In this document: piece by piece, positions 19,034 to 27,576 of the stretch
Layout: every line of letters begins with the position of its first letter
Position numbering within the stretch: position 1 is the first letter of the stretch
Origin: Gelidibacter mesophilus DSM 14095
GTDB taxonomy: Bacteria; Bacteroidota; Bacteroidia; Flavobacteriales; Flavobacteriaceae
Length of the DNA: 64,000 nt
Assembly: GCF_000423005.1 (NCBI RefSeq)
Contig: NZ_AUHD01000007.1
Location: forward strand, 186,001 to 250,000
Direction of reading: 5' to 3'
Made by a program: the position numbers and the translations under genes
Notes under the pieces: generated by a model
Told to the model about the DNA's origin: nothing
What the model saw: the letters and a program-made list of their open reading frames with translations, nothing else
Database searches by the model: none

Positions 19034-20455
19034 ATGAAAAAAATCATTTTGGCAGTCTTCAGTATTATGTTGATTGTTGCTTGTAAAGAAGAAAAGAAAG
19101 TTGAAGCTTTCATTGATGAAACGACTCAAGAAGACATTCAACCTATTTCCGATGCCGTGTTGGAAACTGCCGTTATTTATGAAGCCAACATTCGACAATA
19201 CTCGCCTTCGGGACATTTTGATGAATTCACAAAAGACATTCCGCAGTTAAAAGAACTGGGCGTTAAAGTGATTTGGTTGATGCCAATCTTCCCAATCAGC
19301 GAAACTAAACGTAAGGCTACCGGTGGAGAGGACAGTAAATTTGCCTCCGATTTCCCAGAAGCGGAACAATCCAAATACCTTGGAAGCTACTATGCCGTAT
19401 CCGATTTCACAAAAATAAATCCGGAGTTTGGAACCCTTGAAGATTTTAGAAATTTGGTAAAAACTGCGCATGAAAATGGTATTTACGTTATTTTGGACTG
19501 GGTACCAAACCATACAGGTTGGGATCACACATGGATCAAAAGTAATCCAGATTATTATACAAAGGATAAAGATGGCAACATTACACATCCTGTAGATACG
19601 GATTGGACGGATGTAGCCGATTTAAATTATGACAATAAGGAGATGCGCAAAGAGATGATTGCCGACATGCAATATTGGTTAAAGGAAGAAGGAATTGACG
19701 GATTTAGATGTGATGTGGCAGGATCTGTTCCAACCGATTTCTGGGTAGAAGCGATTCCACAGCTTAGAGAAACAAAGGACATCTTTATGTTGGCTGAAGC
19801 TTGGGAACCTGAATTGGCAAAAGCAGATTTATTTGATGCGGTTTATGGATGGGACACCCATCACGTCATGAACGCTATGGCTAAAGGCGAAAAAGATTTA
19901 AACGCTTGGAAAGAACGCTTGTCCCAAATGGATTCGCTTTACGAAAAAGATGATATCATCATGAACTTCGTGACTAACCACGACGAGAATTCTTGGAATG
20001 GAACCATCAATGAACGTATGAAAGACGCTGCACCATTAATGACCGCGTTCAGTTATGTGATTCCAGGAATGCCATTGATCTATTCGGGAATGGAGTATGA
20101 TATGGACCACCGATTGAAGTTTTTCGAAAAGGATTCCATTCCTAAAACGAAAGCAAAAATGTGGCCACTGCTTGAAAAGCTTGGGAAGTTGAAAAACACA
20201 AATCCTGCATTAAATGGAGGGAAAAATCCAGCATCATACAAGAATTTGGAAACTACAAATGATAAGGTGTTGGCATTTCAACGGAGCAAAAACAATATCA
20301 CAGTCTCTTTTGTTGGGAATTTTTCAAATAAAGAGCAATCATTTTCTGCGCCTCTAAAAGGAAGTTTTACAGATTATATGACTAATGAACCTATTGAGAT
20401 GAATGATAATGTGCTTGTTTTAGAGCCTTGGGAATATCGAATCTTAACAAATTAA
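19034..20455 (+). CDS. GH13 alpha-amylase family lipoprotein
   Basis: The start is the ATG at 19034, just after the GH31 stop; it gives a lipoprotein signal (MKKIILAVFSIMLIVAC, Cys17). An ATG at 18983 inside the GH31 gene would hide the signal. The 473-residue enzyme has the GH13 regions VKVIWLMPIFP, WVPNHTGWDH (region I, 156-165), nucleophile Asp227 in GFRCDVAG, acid/base Glu255 in FMLAEAWEPE and Asp317 in FVTNHDENSW. It is a compact amylase without extra binding modules, tethered by lipid to a membrane facing the periplasm or outside. The Cys is followed by KEEKK, giving no clear surface-export signal. Confidence 0.92.
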   Translation: MKKIILAVFSIMLIVACKEEKKVEAFIDETTQEDIQPISDAVLETAVIYEANIRQYSPSGHFDEFTKDIPQLKELGVKVIWLMPIFPISETKRKATGGEDSKFASDFPEAEQSKYLGSYYAVSDFTKINPEFGTLEDFRNLVKTAHENGIYVILDWVPNHTGWDHTWIKSNPDYYTKDKDGNITHPVDTDWTDVADLNYDNKEMRKEMIADMQYWLKEEGIDGFRCDVAGSVPTDFWVEAIPQLRETKDIFMLAEAWEPELAKADLFDAVYGWDTHHVMNAMAKGEKDLNAWKERLSQMDSLYEKDDIIMNFVTNHDENSWNGTINERMKDAAPLMTAFSYVIPGMPLIYSGMEYDMDHRLKFFEKDSIPKTKAKMWPLLEKLGKLKNTNPALNGGKNPASYKNLETTNDKVLAFQRSKNNITVSFVGNFSNKEQSFSAPLKGSFTDYMTNEPIEMNDNVLVLEPWEYRILTN

Positions 20456-20457
20456 TT

Positions 20458-22119
20458 ATGAGGAATTTTTTGTGGTGTTTTCTTTGTAGCTTCGTTTTAT
20501 TAAGCTGTAAAGAAGAGAATAAACTGATAACAATGAATGAAAAGAAAGAAGTACCTTTCGTTTGGGAAGGTGCTAACCTGTATTTTTTATTGACAGATCG
20601 TTTTAATAATGGCGATACGTCAAACGATGTAAATTTTGACCGGACAAAGGAAACCGGCACATTAAGAGGCTTTGAAGGAGGCGATTTAAAAGGCATCACA
20701 CAAAAGATAGAAGACGGCTATTTTTCCGACTTGGGTGTCAGTGCTATATGGATGACGCCCATTGTGGAGCAAATCCATGGAGGAACGGATGAGGGCACGG
20801 GAATCACTTACGGATTTCATGGTTATTGGACTAAAGATTGGACAGCCATTGACCCAAATTTCGGAACCAAGGAAGATTTAAAGGCTTTGGTTGCGGCGGC
20901 CCACAAAAGAGGGATTCGTATTCTATTGGATGCCGTCATCAATCACACGGGGCCGGTTACTCCTGTGGATCCTGTTTGGCCCGACGATTGGGTGCGGACA
21001 GATCCTACTTGCGATTATACGTCCTATGATTCGACCATTTCATGTACGCTGGTTAAAAATCTGCCAGATATTAAAACAGAAAGTGACGACGCCGTTGACT
21101 TGCCGCCACAACTTGTTGAAAAATGGAAGTCAGAAGGGCGTTATGAACAGGAAGTGGCCGAATTGGATGCATTTTTTGAGCGTACGGGCTATCCAAGAGC
21201 ACCTCGGTTTTATATCATAAAATGGTTAACGGATTATATCACTGAATTTGGTATTGATGGGTATCGTGTAGATACTGTAAAGCATACTGAGGAAACCGTT
21301 TGGCAAGAATTCAGGTTAGAGTGTGATTTTGCATTCAACCAATGGAAAACCGCCAATAAGGAAGCGGTATTGGATGAGAATGCATTTTACTTGGTGGGAG
21401 AGGTTTATGGTTATGGTATTTCAGCGGAGAAATTTTATAATCTGGGTGGAAGATCCATTAATTATTTTGATGAAGCGTTCAACAGTTTGATAAATTTTGA
21501 ATTTAAATATGATGCGGCACGCCTAGATTACGAAAGCCTTTTCAAAAAATATACTGACGCACTCTATGGTCCTTTAAAGGATTATAGTGTTTTAAATTAT
21601 TTGTCTTCCCATGATGATGGCGAACCATTTGATGCGTCGCGAGAAAAAGCGTTTGAAACAGGCACGAAATTACTTTTAGCTCCTGGAACTTCACAAACCT
21701 ACTATGGAGATGAATCGGCGAGGTCCTTGAGTATTGAAGGAACAACTGGAGATGCCACCTTGCGTTCTTTTATGAATTGGGATGAGATAGATGCAGATAT
21801 AAATACCAAGTCCATCTTAAACCATTGGCAAAAACTGGGACAGTTTAGAAAAAATCATCCCGCGGTTGGCGCTGGTGTTCATCAAATGATAACGGAAGCG
21901 CCTTATGTGTTTTATAGGAGTTATCAAATGGAAGGTTATGAAGATGTCGTCATTATAGGTTTAGAACTTCCTAAAGGCTCTAAAATCTTGAATGTTGGCA
22001 GGTTGTTTGAAGAGGGTGCGCAACTGCATGATGCTTATTCAAATCAAGATGTAATTGTAGAGAATGGTAGCGTTCAAATAGATTCTGAATTTGATATTGT
22101 GCTCTTAGAATTAAAATAG
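20458..22119 (+). CDS. GH13 alpha-amylase family lipoprotein (MalS-like)
   Basis: The start is the ATG at 20458, which begins a lipoprotein signal ending LLSC (Cys17); a TTG upstream would bury it. The 553-residue enzyme has LYFLLTDRFNNGD (41-53), GVSAIWMTPIVEQ (93-105), region I DAVINHTGP, a roughly 100-residue insertion after region I (to about 250), nucleophile Asp272 in GYRVDTVKH, acid/base Glu315 in LVGEVYG and Asp386 in LSSHDDGEP. The layout resembles periplasmic MalS-type amylases. It is the last gene of the rightward operon and is followed by a strong terminator. Confidence 0.92.
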   Translation: MRNFLWCFLCSFVLLSCKEENKLITMNEKKEVPFVWEGANLYFLLTDRFNNGDTSNDVNFDRTKETGTLRGFEGGDLKGITQKIEDGYFSDLGVSAIWMTPIVEQIHGGTDEGTGITYGFHGYWTKDWTAIDPNFGTKEDLKALVAAAHKRGIRILLDAVINHTGPVTPVDPVWPDDWVRTDPTCDYTSYDSTISCTLVKNLPDIKTESDDAVDLPPQLVEKWKSEGRYEQEVAELDAFFERTGYPRAPRFYIIKWLTDYITEFGIDGYRVDTVKHTEETVWQEFRLECDFAFNQWKTANKEAVLDENAFYLVGEVYGYGISAEKFYNLGGRSINYFDEAFNSLINFEFKYDAARLDYESLFKKYTDALYGPLKDYSVLNYLSSHDDGEPFDASREKAFETGTKLLLAPGTSQTYYGDESARSLSIEGTTGDATLRSFMNWDEIDADINTKSILNHWQKLGQFRKNHPAVGAGVHQMITEAPYVFYRSYQMEGYEDVVIIGLELPKGSKILNVGRLFEEGAQLHDAYSNQDVIVENGSVQIDSEFDIVLLELK

Positions 22120-22210
22120 ATTCAATTTTTCGGACATTAGAGATGATTTTTTGATAAAAGGTCTTCTTTCATGACCTTAAATTTATGGGTCCATAGTGAT
22201 TTAATAGATC

Positions 22211-22254
22211 AAAGAATCGTGAAGTTTTACTTTGAGCTTCCCGATTCTTTTTTT
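22211..22254 (+). terminator. Intrinsic terminator of the maltose operon
   Basis: Stem 22211-22219 pairs perfectly with 22242-22250 and extends inward with GAAG/CTTC after one mismatch. A T-run (to 22254) follows directly. It lies about 90 bp after the last GH13 stop and marks the right end of the polysaccharide locus. Confidence 0.88.
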
Positions 22255-22288
22255 ATGGCCTACTCAAAAATGCGTAAATTTGGGAGAT

Positions 22289-24670
22289 ATGAAAATCATG
22301 ACAGATATCAATGACCATTTAGATTCGCCCCTTGCGCTTAAAATAAGTTTTAACAAACTTTTGGAGCGTTATGACAGACTTGCCGAAAGCGATGATCCGT
22401 TTATGGTACAAAAAGCGGAGCGTGTCTTGAATGCGGGAAATTCAGCTCCAGAATTAAGAGCTGGTTTTAGCGATCCCTCCTTACTTAAGACCTATCAAAA
22501 TGAAATCCAGATCATTCTTGAAGATTCTTTCAGCGAAGTGCTCACGCACAATGAGATTAAAACGGCATCAATGCCTCTGCACGATCTAAACTTTAATGCG
22601 TCTTCCAGGTTTAAGTCAATTGTTGAAAATGCCGGTCCAGATTTTCGTTTGAAAATTTCAAATATGCCTGAAGATGATCATTACAGGGTGGCCTGTACCA
22701 TCATTTTGTACTTTTATTATGGCTATCAGATGAACTTTAGAAGGTCTCTGTTTTATGAGATTCCTGATGCAAATAGAATTTTAAGGACTTATAAAATCTT
22801 GTTCAATGCCGATTTTGCTGAGGTTATAAAAACAGATTCAGCACCGGAAATTACTGCAGAAGATTACCGCTTGTTGTTGAGTAATTTTGACGATATTGAG
22901 TTGTGGCGAGAGAAATTTCCTCCCTTAAGCTATATTTATAAAGGCTTTACGATTAATAACATTTTTGACGTTACTGATGATCGATCAATTTCTGACATCA
23001 AGTCTACTTTATTAATTTCTGGAAAGCGGAAGAATGATAATTTTATAGGTGATTTTCAAGTTACGTTTGAATCATTGTTCAATATTAAAAATCTAAAAGT
23101 AGGATTTGTAATTTTTAATAAGAAAAGTCAAACTTTTGAACGTGTTGAAGGGGAGATCATTGAGAGTTATTTGCTCACTGATACTGCAATCTTGCCTTGC
23201 CAAAATGCGCTTTGTCAAGCTTCGTACAAATCGCTTATCACAGAGAAGGATTATTTTTCAGTTTATGATGTTGAAGAATGTTATCATAAGTCTCATGAAG
23301 CCTTTTATAAAAACCTGTATGACCAAAACATCAAGAGTGCCATTTTTGCACCGCTCTCAAGTCAAGGGGAACTGTTGGGCGTATTGGAAATAGTTTCTCA
23401 TAAAGTAGGTGAGCTTAATAGTGTCAACGCAAACTTATTGAGTTCTGTGATGCCCTTTATTGTATCGTCTTTATTGCGTTCAAAAGAAGAAGAAAAGAAT
23501 TTAATAGAGGCTGTTATTCAGCAGGAGTGCACCTCTATCCACCCGAGTGTGTCTTGGAAATTTGAGGATGCCGCCCGTGTATTTCTTAATAATAAAAGAA
23601 CTGAAGGCAAAAATGTAGCTTTTGAGGAAATTACTTTTGAAGATGTCTATCCGCTATTTGGACAAGTTGATGTTATAGGCTCTTCAGAAACTCGAAATAT
23701 GGCAACTCGAAAAGATTTGTCCTTGCAGCTGAGTTTATCCAAAAATATATTGGAAACACAATTAAAAATTGAAAATTTACCTATTTATGAGCATTTGTTG
23801 CATCAATTGGAGCGTTTTTTAAATATTCTTGATAATCATTTTATAATTGATAGTGAGCAAGAAATCAGTGATTTTTTTGAAAAGGAAATCCATCCATTAT
23901 TTAATTTTATAAAACAAAAGAATGATGCCGTCCGCAATGACATCGAGAATTACTTTTCAAAAATTGATGAACGTTTAAATCTTATTTATTTCAATCGAAA
24001 GAATTATGATGATACCATCACGATGATCAACAAAAGCATGACCCATATTCTTGATTCTAAGCAGGTGGAAGCGCAAGAAGTATATCCTCATTATTTTGAG
24101 CGCTATAAAACCGATGGTGTCGATCATAATATGTATATCGGTCAGTCCATTGCAAAAGAGGCCGATTTTCATAATTTGTACCTTTATAATTTGAGGCTTT
24201 GGCAACTTCAGGTCATTTGTGAAATGGAGAATGAGTTTTATAGAAATAAAAATGAGTATCCCGCTTCCGTTGAAGTAGCATCTATGGTGTTAGTTTTCAA
24301 TAAGCCTTTAACTATTCAATTCAGAATGGATGAGAAACAATTTGATGTTTACGGCACTTTCAATGCGGGTTATGAAATTGCAAAAAAGCGCGTGGACAAA
24401 GCGCTCATCAAAGGCACAAATGAACGTGTGACCGTCAATGGCAAATTGACCATCATATATTCTCAAAAAGAGGATGAGGATGCGTATCTAAATTATATTA
24501 AATTCTTACAGCATAAAAAAGTGTTTGACACCTCTGTTGAATTGTTGGAGTTAGAAGATCTTCAAGGACTGGCCGGTTTAAAGGCCATCCGTGTTCCAAT
24601 ATTATACAATGATCAAAAGGATGATTATTATTATTCCTATGATGATTTAATGAATGAAATCCGGTCTTAA
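22289..24670 (+). CDS. GAF-domain protein of unknown function
   Basis: The chosen start is the ATG at 22289, preceded by GGGAGA; an in-frame TTG further upstream lies inside the operon terminator and is discarded. The 793-residue protein is cytoplasmic, with no signal or membrane segment. A GAF-like domain is visible at about 280-420 (IKSAIFAPLSSQGELLGVLEI, 365-385, is its best-matching strand pair). The rest is mainly alpha-helical with no catalytic motif that I recognise. It resembles long GAF proteins widespread in Flavobacteriia. It converges on the HD-PycTM gene with 65 bp between stops, so the two may be a conserved pair. Ligand and role are unknown. Confidence 0.7.
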   Translation: MKIMTDINDHLDSPLALKISFNKLLERYDRLAESDDPFMVQKAERVLNAGNSAPELRAGFSDPSLLKTYQNEIQIILEDSFSEVLTHNEIKTASMPLHDLNFNASSRFKSIVENAGPDFRLKISNMPEDDHYRVACTIILYFYYGYQMNFRRSLFYEIPDANRILRTYKILFNADFAEVIKTDSAPEITAEDYRLLLSNFDDIELWREKFPPLSYIYKGFTINNIFDVTDDRSISDIKSTLLISGKRKNDNFIGDFQVTFESLFNIKNLKVGFVIFNKKSQTFERVEGEIIESYLLTDTAILPCQNALCQASYKSLITEKDYFSVYDVEECYHKSHEAFYKNLYDQNIKSAIFAPLSSQGELLGVLEIVSHKVGELNSVNANLLSSVMPFIVSSLLRSKEEEKNLIEAVIQQECTSIHPSVSWKFEDAARVFLNNKRTEGKNVAFEEITFEDVYPLFGQVDVIGSSETRNMATRKDLSLQLSLSKNILETQLKIENLPIYEHLLHQLERFLNILDNHFIIDSEQEISDFFEKEIHPLFNFIKQKNDAVRNDIENYFSKIDERLNLIYFNRKNYDDTITMINKSMTHILDSKQVEAQEVYPHYFERYKTDGVDHNMYIGQSIAKEADFHNLYLYNLRLWQLQVICEMENEFYRNKNEYPASVEVASMVLVFNKPLTIQFRMDEKQFDVYGTFNAGYEIAKKRVDKALIKGTNERVTVNGKLTIIYSQKEDEDAYLNYIKFLQHKKVFDTSVELLELEDLQGLAGLKAIRVPILYNDQKDDYYYSYDDLMNEIRS

Positions 24671-24735
24671 TATCATTTAATCACGCCTTTGTTCTATAAG
24701 AAGCGTTCTTGTTTGCTTATCGGTTAGCAGTGGTC

Positions 24736-26016
24736 TTAAATAAAATAGTCCTCTAAAGTAAACGGTTCTAATTTAATTATATTGATTGCTTTGTCATCTG
24801 ATGATTTTATAACTTCTTCAAAATCTGCATTTGGCGTAAATTTAAAGGATACCGCAAAGGCAATTACTGAAATGATCATGCCTACCATGAAGATGGTATA
24901 CGTGACTCTTAAAATCCGATATTTCCGATCGAGTACTTTTCCTAAAAAATAGAGATCCTTTGTTAAGGAGTTATAGACGTAATTTTTATCTTTTAAAAGC
25001 TCATTGATTGCCCACTCAAAATCCTCGAGTTTCATCTTATGGAAATTTCCAAAGAAAGTAAGGTTCACTTTTTGATTTTCCACATCCTCCTTAGTGAATT
25101 CGCCACTGGTGATGTTTGGACGCGTCGCAATGATGGATAAAATCATAGAGGTAATGCTGGAAAGCATTAAAATAATGGTAGGCACAATTAAAAACTGATT
25201 GGCAGGATTGTCAAATTTTGAGAATAACGTGGAGAGCATCAATGAAATGATAATAGCATTGACTGAAAGCAAGATATTTGCTTTGGTGTCCGCAATATCA
25301 CTGAGCTTCATATGGTTCCTTAAGGTAGTTCTGTAAAACGATTGAATGGCACGCTCCGGACTTGCATCTTTTGCTTTGGCCTTTAACTGCGCCTTCATTT
25401 GCTCTTTCTTCAGTCTCTTTTTTTCTTTTCTCTTGGATTGGATGAGGCCTGCTAAATTTGTTTCCTTTTGCTCTTGCCAATTTCTCAAAGCATAATCGGT
25501 GTAATATTGATGTTTTTGTGACAGTACTTTAATGTTTTCCGCTAGCCATTCTGAAGTGTTATAGGTTTTTACATCTTGCAATTCCAACTCTTTTCGTAAA
25601 AATTCACTTGCTTCATCAAAATAATCTTTTCCAAAATGAGAAGAATCAGCATCCCTTATTATTTTTCCAAGTTCAGATTTTGGAGAATCACTGAATTTTG
25701 TAGCCATGATACATTCATTGACGGCATCTATAATATGCCTATCCACATGTTGATCTTCTAAAAAGGTGGTCGCTATTTTAACACTTTCCTCCTCATGGTG
25801 CTCTCTTAATTTGATATAACCGGTGTCATGAAGTAAGGCAGAAAGTTGGAGAATTTCAGAATCTTCAGCATTAATATCAGAGTTTTCAATAATCTCATTG
25901 ACGCTGCGCAAGACACGCTTTGTATGAGTGAAGTTATGATAAAGAAAGGTGTTTGGTAAGTTTTCTTTAAACAGATTAAATACAAAGTTCTCTGTTTTTG
26001 TAATGATATGAGACAT
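24736..26016 (-). CDS. HD-domain phosphohydrolase fused to a Pycsar-effector-type (PycTM, DUF5706) membrane domain
   Basis: A 426-residue protein in two parts. The N-terminal HD domain (about 20-175) carries H31 (NFTHTKR), the H63-D64 doublet in LSALLHDTGYIK, HH at 73-74 and D122 (IIRDADSSH), enough for a metal-dependent phosphohydrolase. After a Lys-rich charged linker (194-216) comes a PycTM-type domain: YRTTLRNHMKLSDIADTKAN (228-247), two close membrane segments (about 247-265 and 276-296), then a third at about 371-391. In Pycsar defence, PycTM effectors respond to cCMP or cUMP. No nucleotide cyclase gene lies nearby, so this may be a housekeeping nucleotide-responsive membrane protein. 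Confidence 0.8.
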   Translation of the reverse strand: MSHIITKTENFVFNLFKENLPNTFLYHNFTHTKRVLRSVNEIIENSDINAEDSEILQLSALLHDTGYIKLREHHEEESVKIATTFLEDQHVDRHIIDAVNECIMATKFSDSPKSELGKIIRDADSSHFGKDYFDEASEFLRKELELQDVKTYNTSEWLAENIKVLSQKHQYYTDYALRNWQEQKETNLAGLIQSKRKEKKRLKKEQMKAQLKAKAKDASPERAIQSFYRTTLRNHMKLSDIADTKANILLSVNAIIISLMLSTLFSKFDNPANQFLIVPTIILMLSSITSMILSIIATRPNITSGEFTKEDVENQKVNLTFFGNFHKMKLEDFEWAINELLKDKNYVYNSLTKDLYFLGKVLDRKYRILRVTYTIFMVGMIISVIAFAVSFKFTPNADFEEVIKSSDDKAINIIKLEPFTLEDYFI

Positions 26017-26162
26017 GAATTTTATGTAAAAAATTGTGATACAAAGTACTAAAAAATAAATAAGGAAAATGAATGCAATGACAACTATTTGTAATGCAAA
26101 ACGTTAAAATCCGACCAAAACCGTACAATAATTTTTAACTTTAAGAAAAATACTCAGATAAT

Positions 26163-26621
26163 ATGATTACATGGAAAAATGTGATGGATTTTGCAGTAAA
26201 TGGGAATCCAGAACCCGATAGAAGAATTGAGAAATCTGATGCGGAATGGCGTGAAAAATTGACCGCTGAACAGTTTAGGATTACAAGGGGCAAAGGAACG
26301 GAAGCTCCTGGAACGGGTGCGCTTTGCAGTGTTTATGATGAAGGTCAATACAATTGTGTATGTTGTAATACGCCAATGTTTGACTCTACTATTAAGTTTA
26401 AATCCAGTTCTGGTTGGCCAAGTTTTACCCAACCTATAAAGGAGAATGCCATTAAATATGAAAAAGATACATCATTTGGAATGGTGAGGGTAGAAGTGAT
26501 GTGCAATGTTTGTGATGCACATTTAGGACATGTGTTTCCTGATGGACCAGAACCAAGTGGATTGCGCTACTGTGTCAATTCTGAATCGATGGTCATGGAC
26601 ACTTCAAAAAAGCCAGTTTAA
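26163..26621 (+). CDS. msrB: Peptide methionine-R-sulfoxide reductase
   Basis: Reduces the R epimer of methionine sulfoxide in proteins. The 152-residue protein has two zinc-binding CxxC pairs (C65/C68 in YNCVCCNTP, C114/C117 in MCNVCDAHLGH) and the catalytic Cys137 in LRYCVNS, plus the conserved substrate segment SSGWPSF (82-88). There is no signal peptide, so it acts in the cytoplasm. It is 3 bp from the following msrA, so the pair is almost certainly co-transcribed. Confidence 0.95.
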   Translation: MITWKNVMDFAVNGNPEPDRRIEKSDAEWREKLTAEQFRITRGKGTEAPGTGALCSVYDEGQYNCVCCNTPMFDSTIKFKSSSGWPSFTQPIKENAIKYEKDTSFGMVRVEVMCNVCDAHLGHVFPDGPEPSGLRYCVNSESMVMDTSKKPV

Positions 26622-26624
26622 TTT

Positions 26625-27185
26625 ATGGATGAGCCCGTTGTGTCAAATAGCAAAATAGCGATGATGACCGTTGGTGGCGGCTGTTTTTGGTGTGTTGAGG
26701 CGGTTTTTAATGAAATAAAAGGCGTTGAAAATGTTTTTTCTGGCTATATGGGTGGTACTGTTCCCGGGAAACCTACCTACAGAGAAGTGTGTTCTGGGTT
26801 GACCGGTCATGCTGAAGTGGTTCAGGTCAAGTTTGATGCGTCAGTCATAAGTTACGAAGATTTGCTGGTCGTTTTTATGACAAGTCATGACCCGACCATA
26901 TTGAATGGGCAGGGTGCTGATTTGGGCACACAGTACCGTTGTGTAATTTATTATTACGACGGGAGTCAAAAAGACACAGCGCAATTGGTGGTCAAAGAAA
27001 TTGCATCTTATTATGAAAACCCAATTTTTACTGAGGTTAGCCCGGCAGAAACTTTTCATCTGGCAGAAGATGTTCACCAAAAATATTACGCTAACAATCC
27101 TACAGAAGCATATTGCATTGCAATGATTCAACCTAAGTTGGCAAAGTTGCGGAAAATGCATGCTGATAAATTGAAATCAGCATAA
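26625..27185 (+). CDS. msrA: Peptide methionine-S-sulfoxide reductase, paralogue 1
   Basis: Reduces methionine-S-sulfoxide. The 186-residue protein carries the catalytic motif GGGCFWCVE (Cys20, with the catalytic Glu in the same motif), YMGGTVPGKPTYREV and TGHAEVVQV (52-76), and GTQYRCVIYY. It lacks a signal peptide and follows msrB directly. Of the three MsrA-type proteins in this window it is the most canonical and the only one paired with MsrB. Confidence 0.95.
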   Translation: MDEPVVSNSKIAMMTVGGGCFWCVEAVFNEIKGVENVFSGYMGGTVPGKPTYREVCSGLTGHAEVVQVKFDASVISYEDLLVVFMTSHDPTILNGQGADLGTQYRCVIYYYDGSQKDTAQLVVKEIASYYENPIFTEVSPAETFHLAEDVHQKYYANNPTEAYCIAMIQPKLAKLRKMHADKLKSA

Positions 27186-27219
27186 ACTTTCCTATTATTA
27201 ATTATAAAAACAGAAAGAA

Positions 27220-27489
27220 ATGGAAGTAGTACACGATAAAGATCATAAACAATTTACCATGGAAGTTGATGGCGAGATAGCAAAAGTGGACTATTCACTA
27301 AAGGATGGTAAAATGTATTTGGAGTATAGTGAAGTGCCATTCAATATTAGAGGACAGGGCATTGGTAAAATACTGGTAGAAAAAACTTTTGAGAAATTAA
27401 CTGATGAAGGTTATAGCGCCATAGCCGTTTGTGGCTACATAAAATCAGTGGCTAGAAACAGTGAAAAATGGAATGCTATTATTGGTTAG
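27220..27489 (+). CDS. Small GNAT-fold N-acetyltransferase (YjdJ-like)
   Basis: This 89-residue protein matches the small Gcn5-related acetyltransferase family: a strand pair (FTMEVDGEIAKVDYSLKDGK), the acetyl-CoA-binding turn FNIRGQGIGKILVEKTFEKL and the closing segment CGYIKSVARN. It is 34 bp after msrA and probably in the same operon. Family members often accompany stress genes. The substrate is unknown. Confidence 0.85.
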   Translation: MEVVHDKDHKQFTMEVDGEIAKVDYSLKDGKMYLEYSEVPFNIRGQGIGKILVEKTFEKLTDEGYSAIAVCGYIKSVARNSEKWNAIIG

Positions 27490-27527
27490 AGGGATTGCTC
27501 CAAAGCCATATCAGGAGAATAGAACAT

Positions 27528-27556
27528 ACCTATTAGGTTTTCAAAACCACACAGGT
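27528..27556 (+). repeat. Intergenic palindrome, copy 3
   Basis: Arms 27528-27541 and 27543-27556 flank a central C and match at 11 of 14 positions, with outer ACCT/AGGT and inner GGTTTT/AAAACC perfect. It lies 20 nt upstream of the SelO gene. Confidence 0.6.
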
Positions 27557-27576
27557 ATTAAGAAACAACTCAATTA

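Noticed and set aside
1-22254. A sus-type locus with SusR regulator
   Set aside because: No SusR-like membrane regulator found; a LacI-type gene occupies the regulator position.
24736-26016. A complete Pycsar defence operon
   Set aside because: Only the effector-type domain is present; no cyclase gene is seen within the window and the effector has an HD domain instead.
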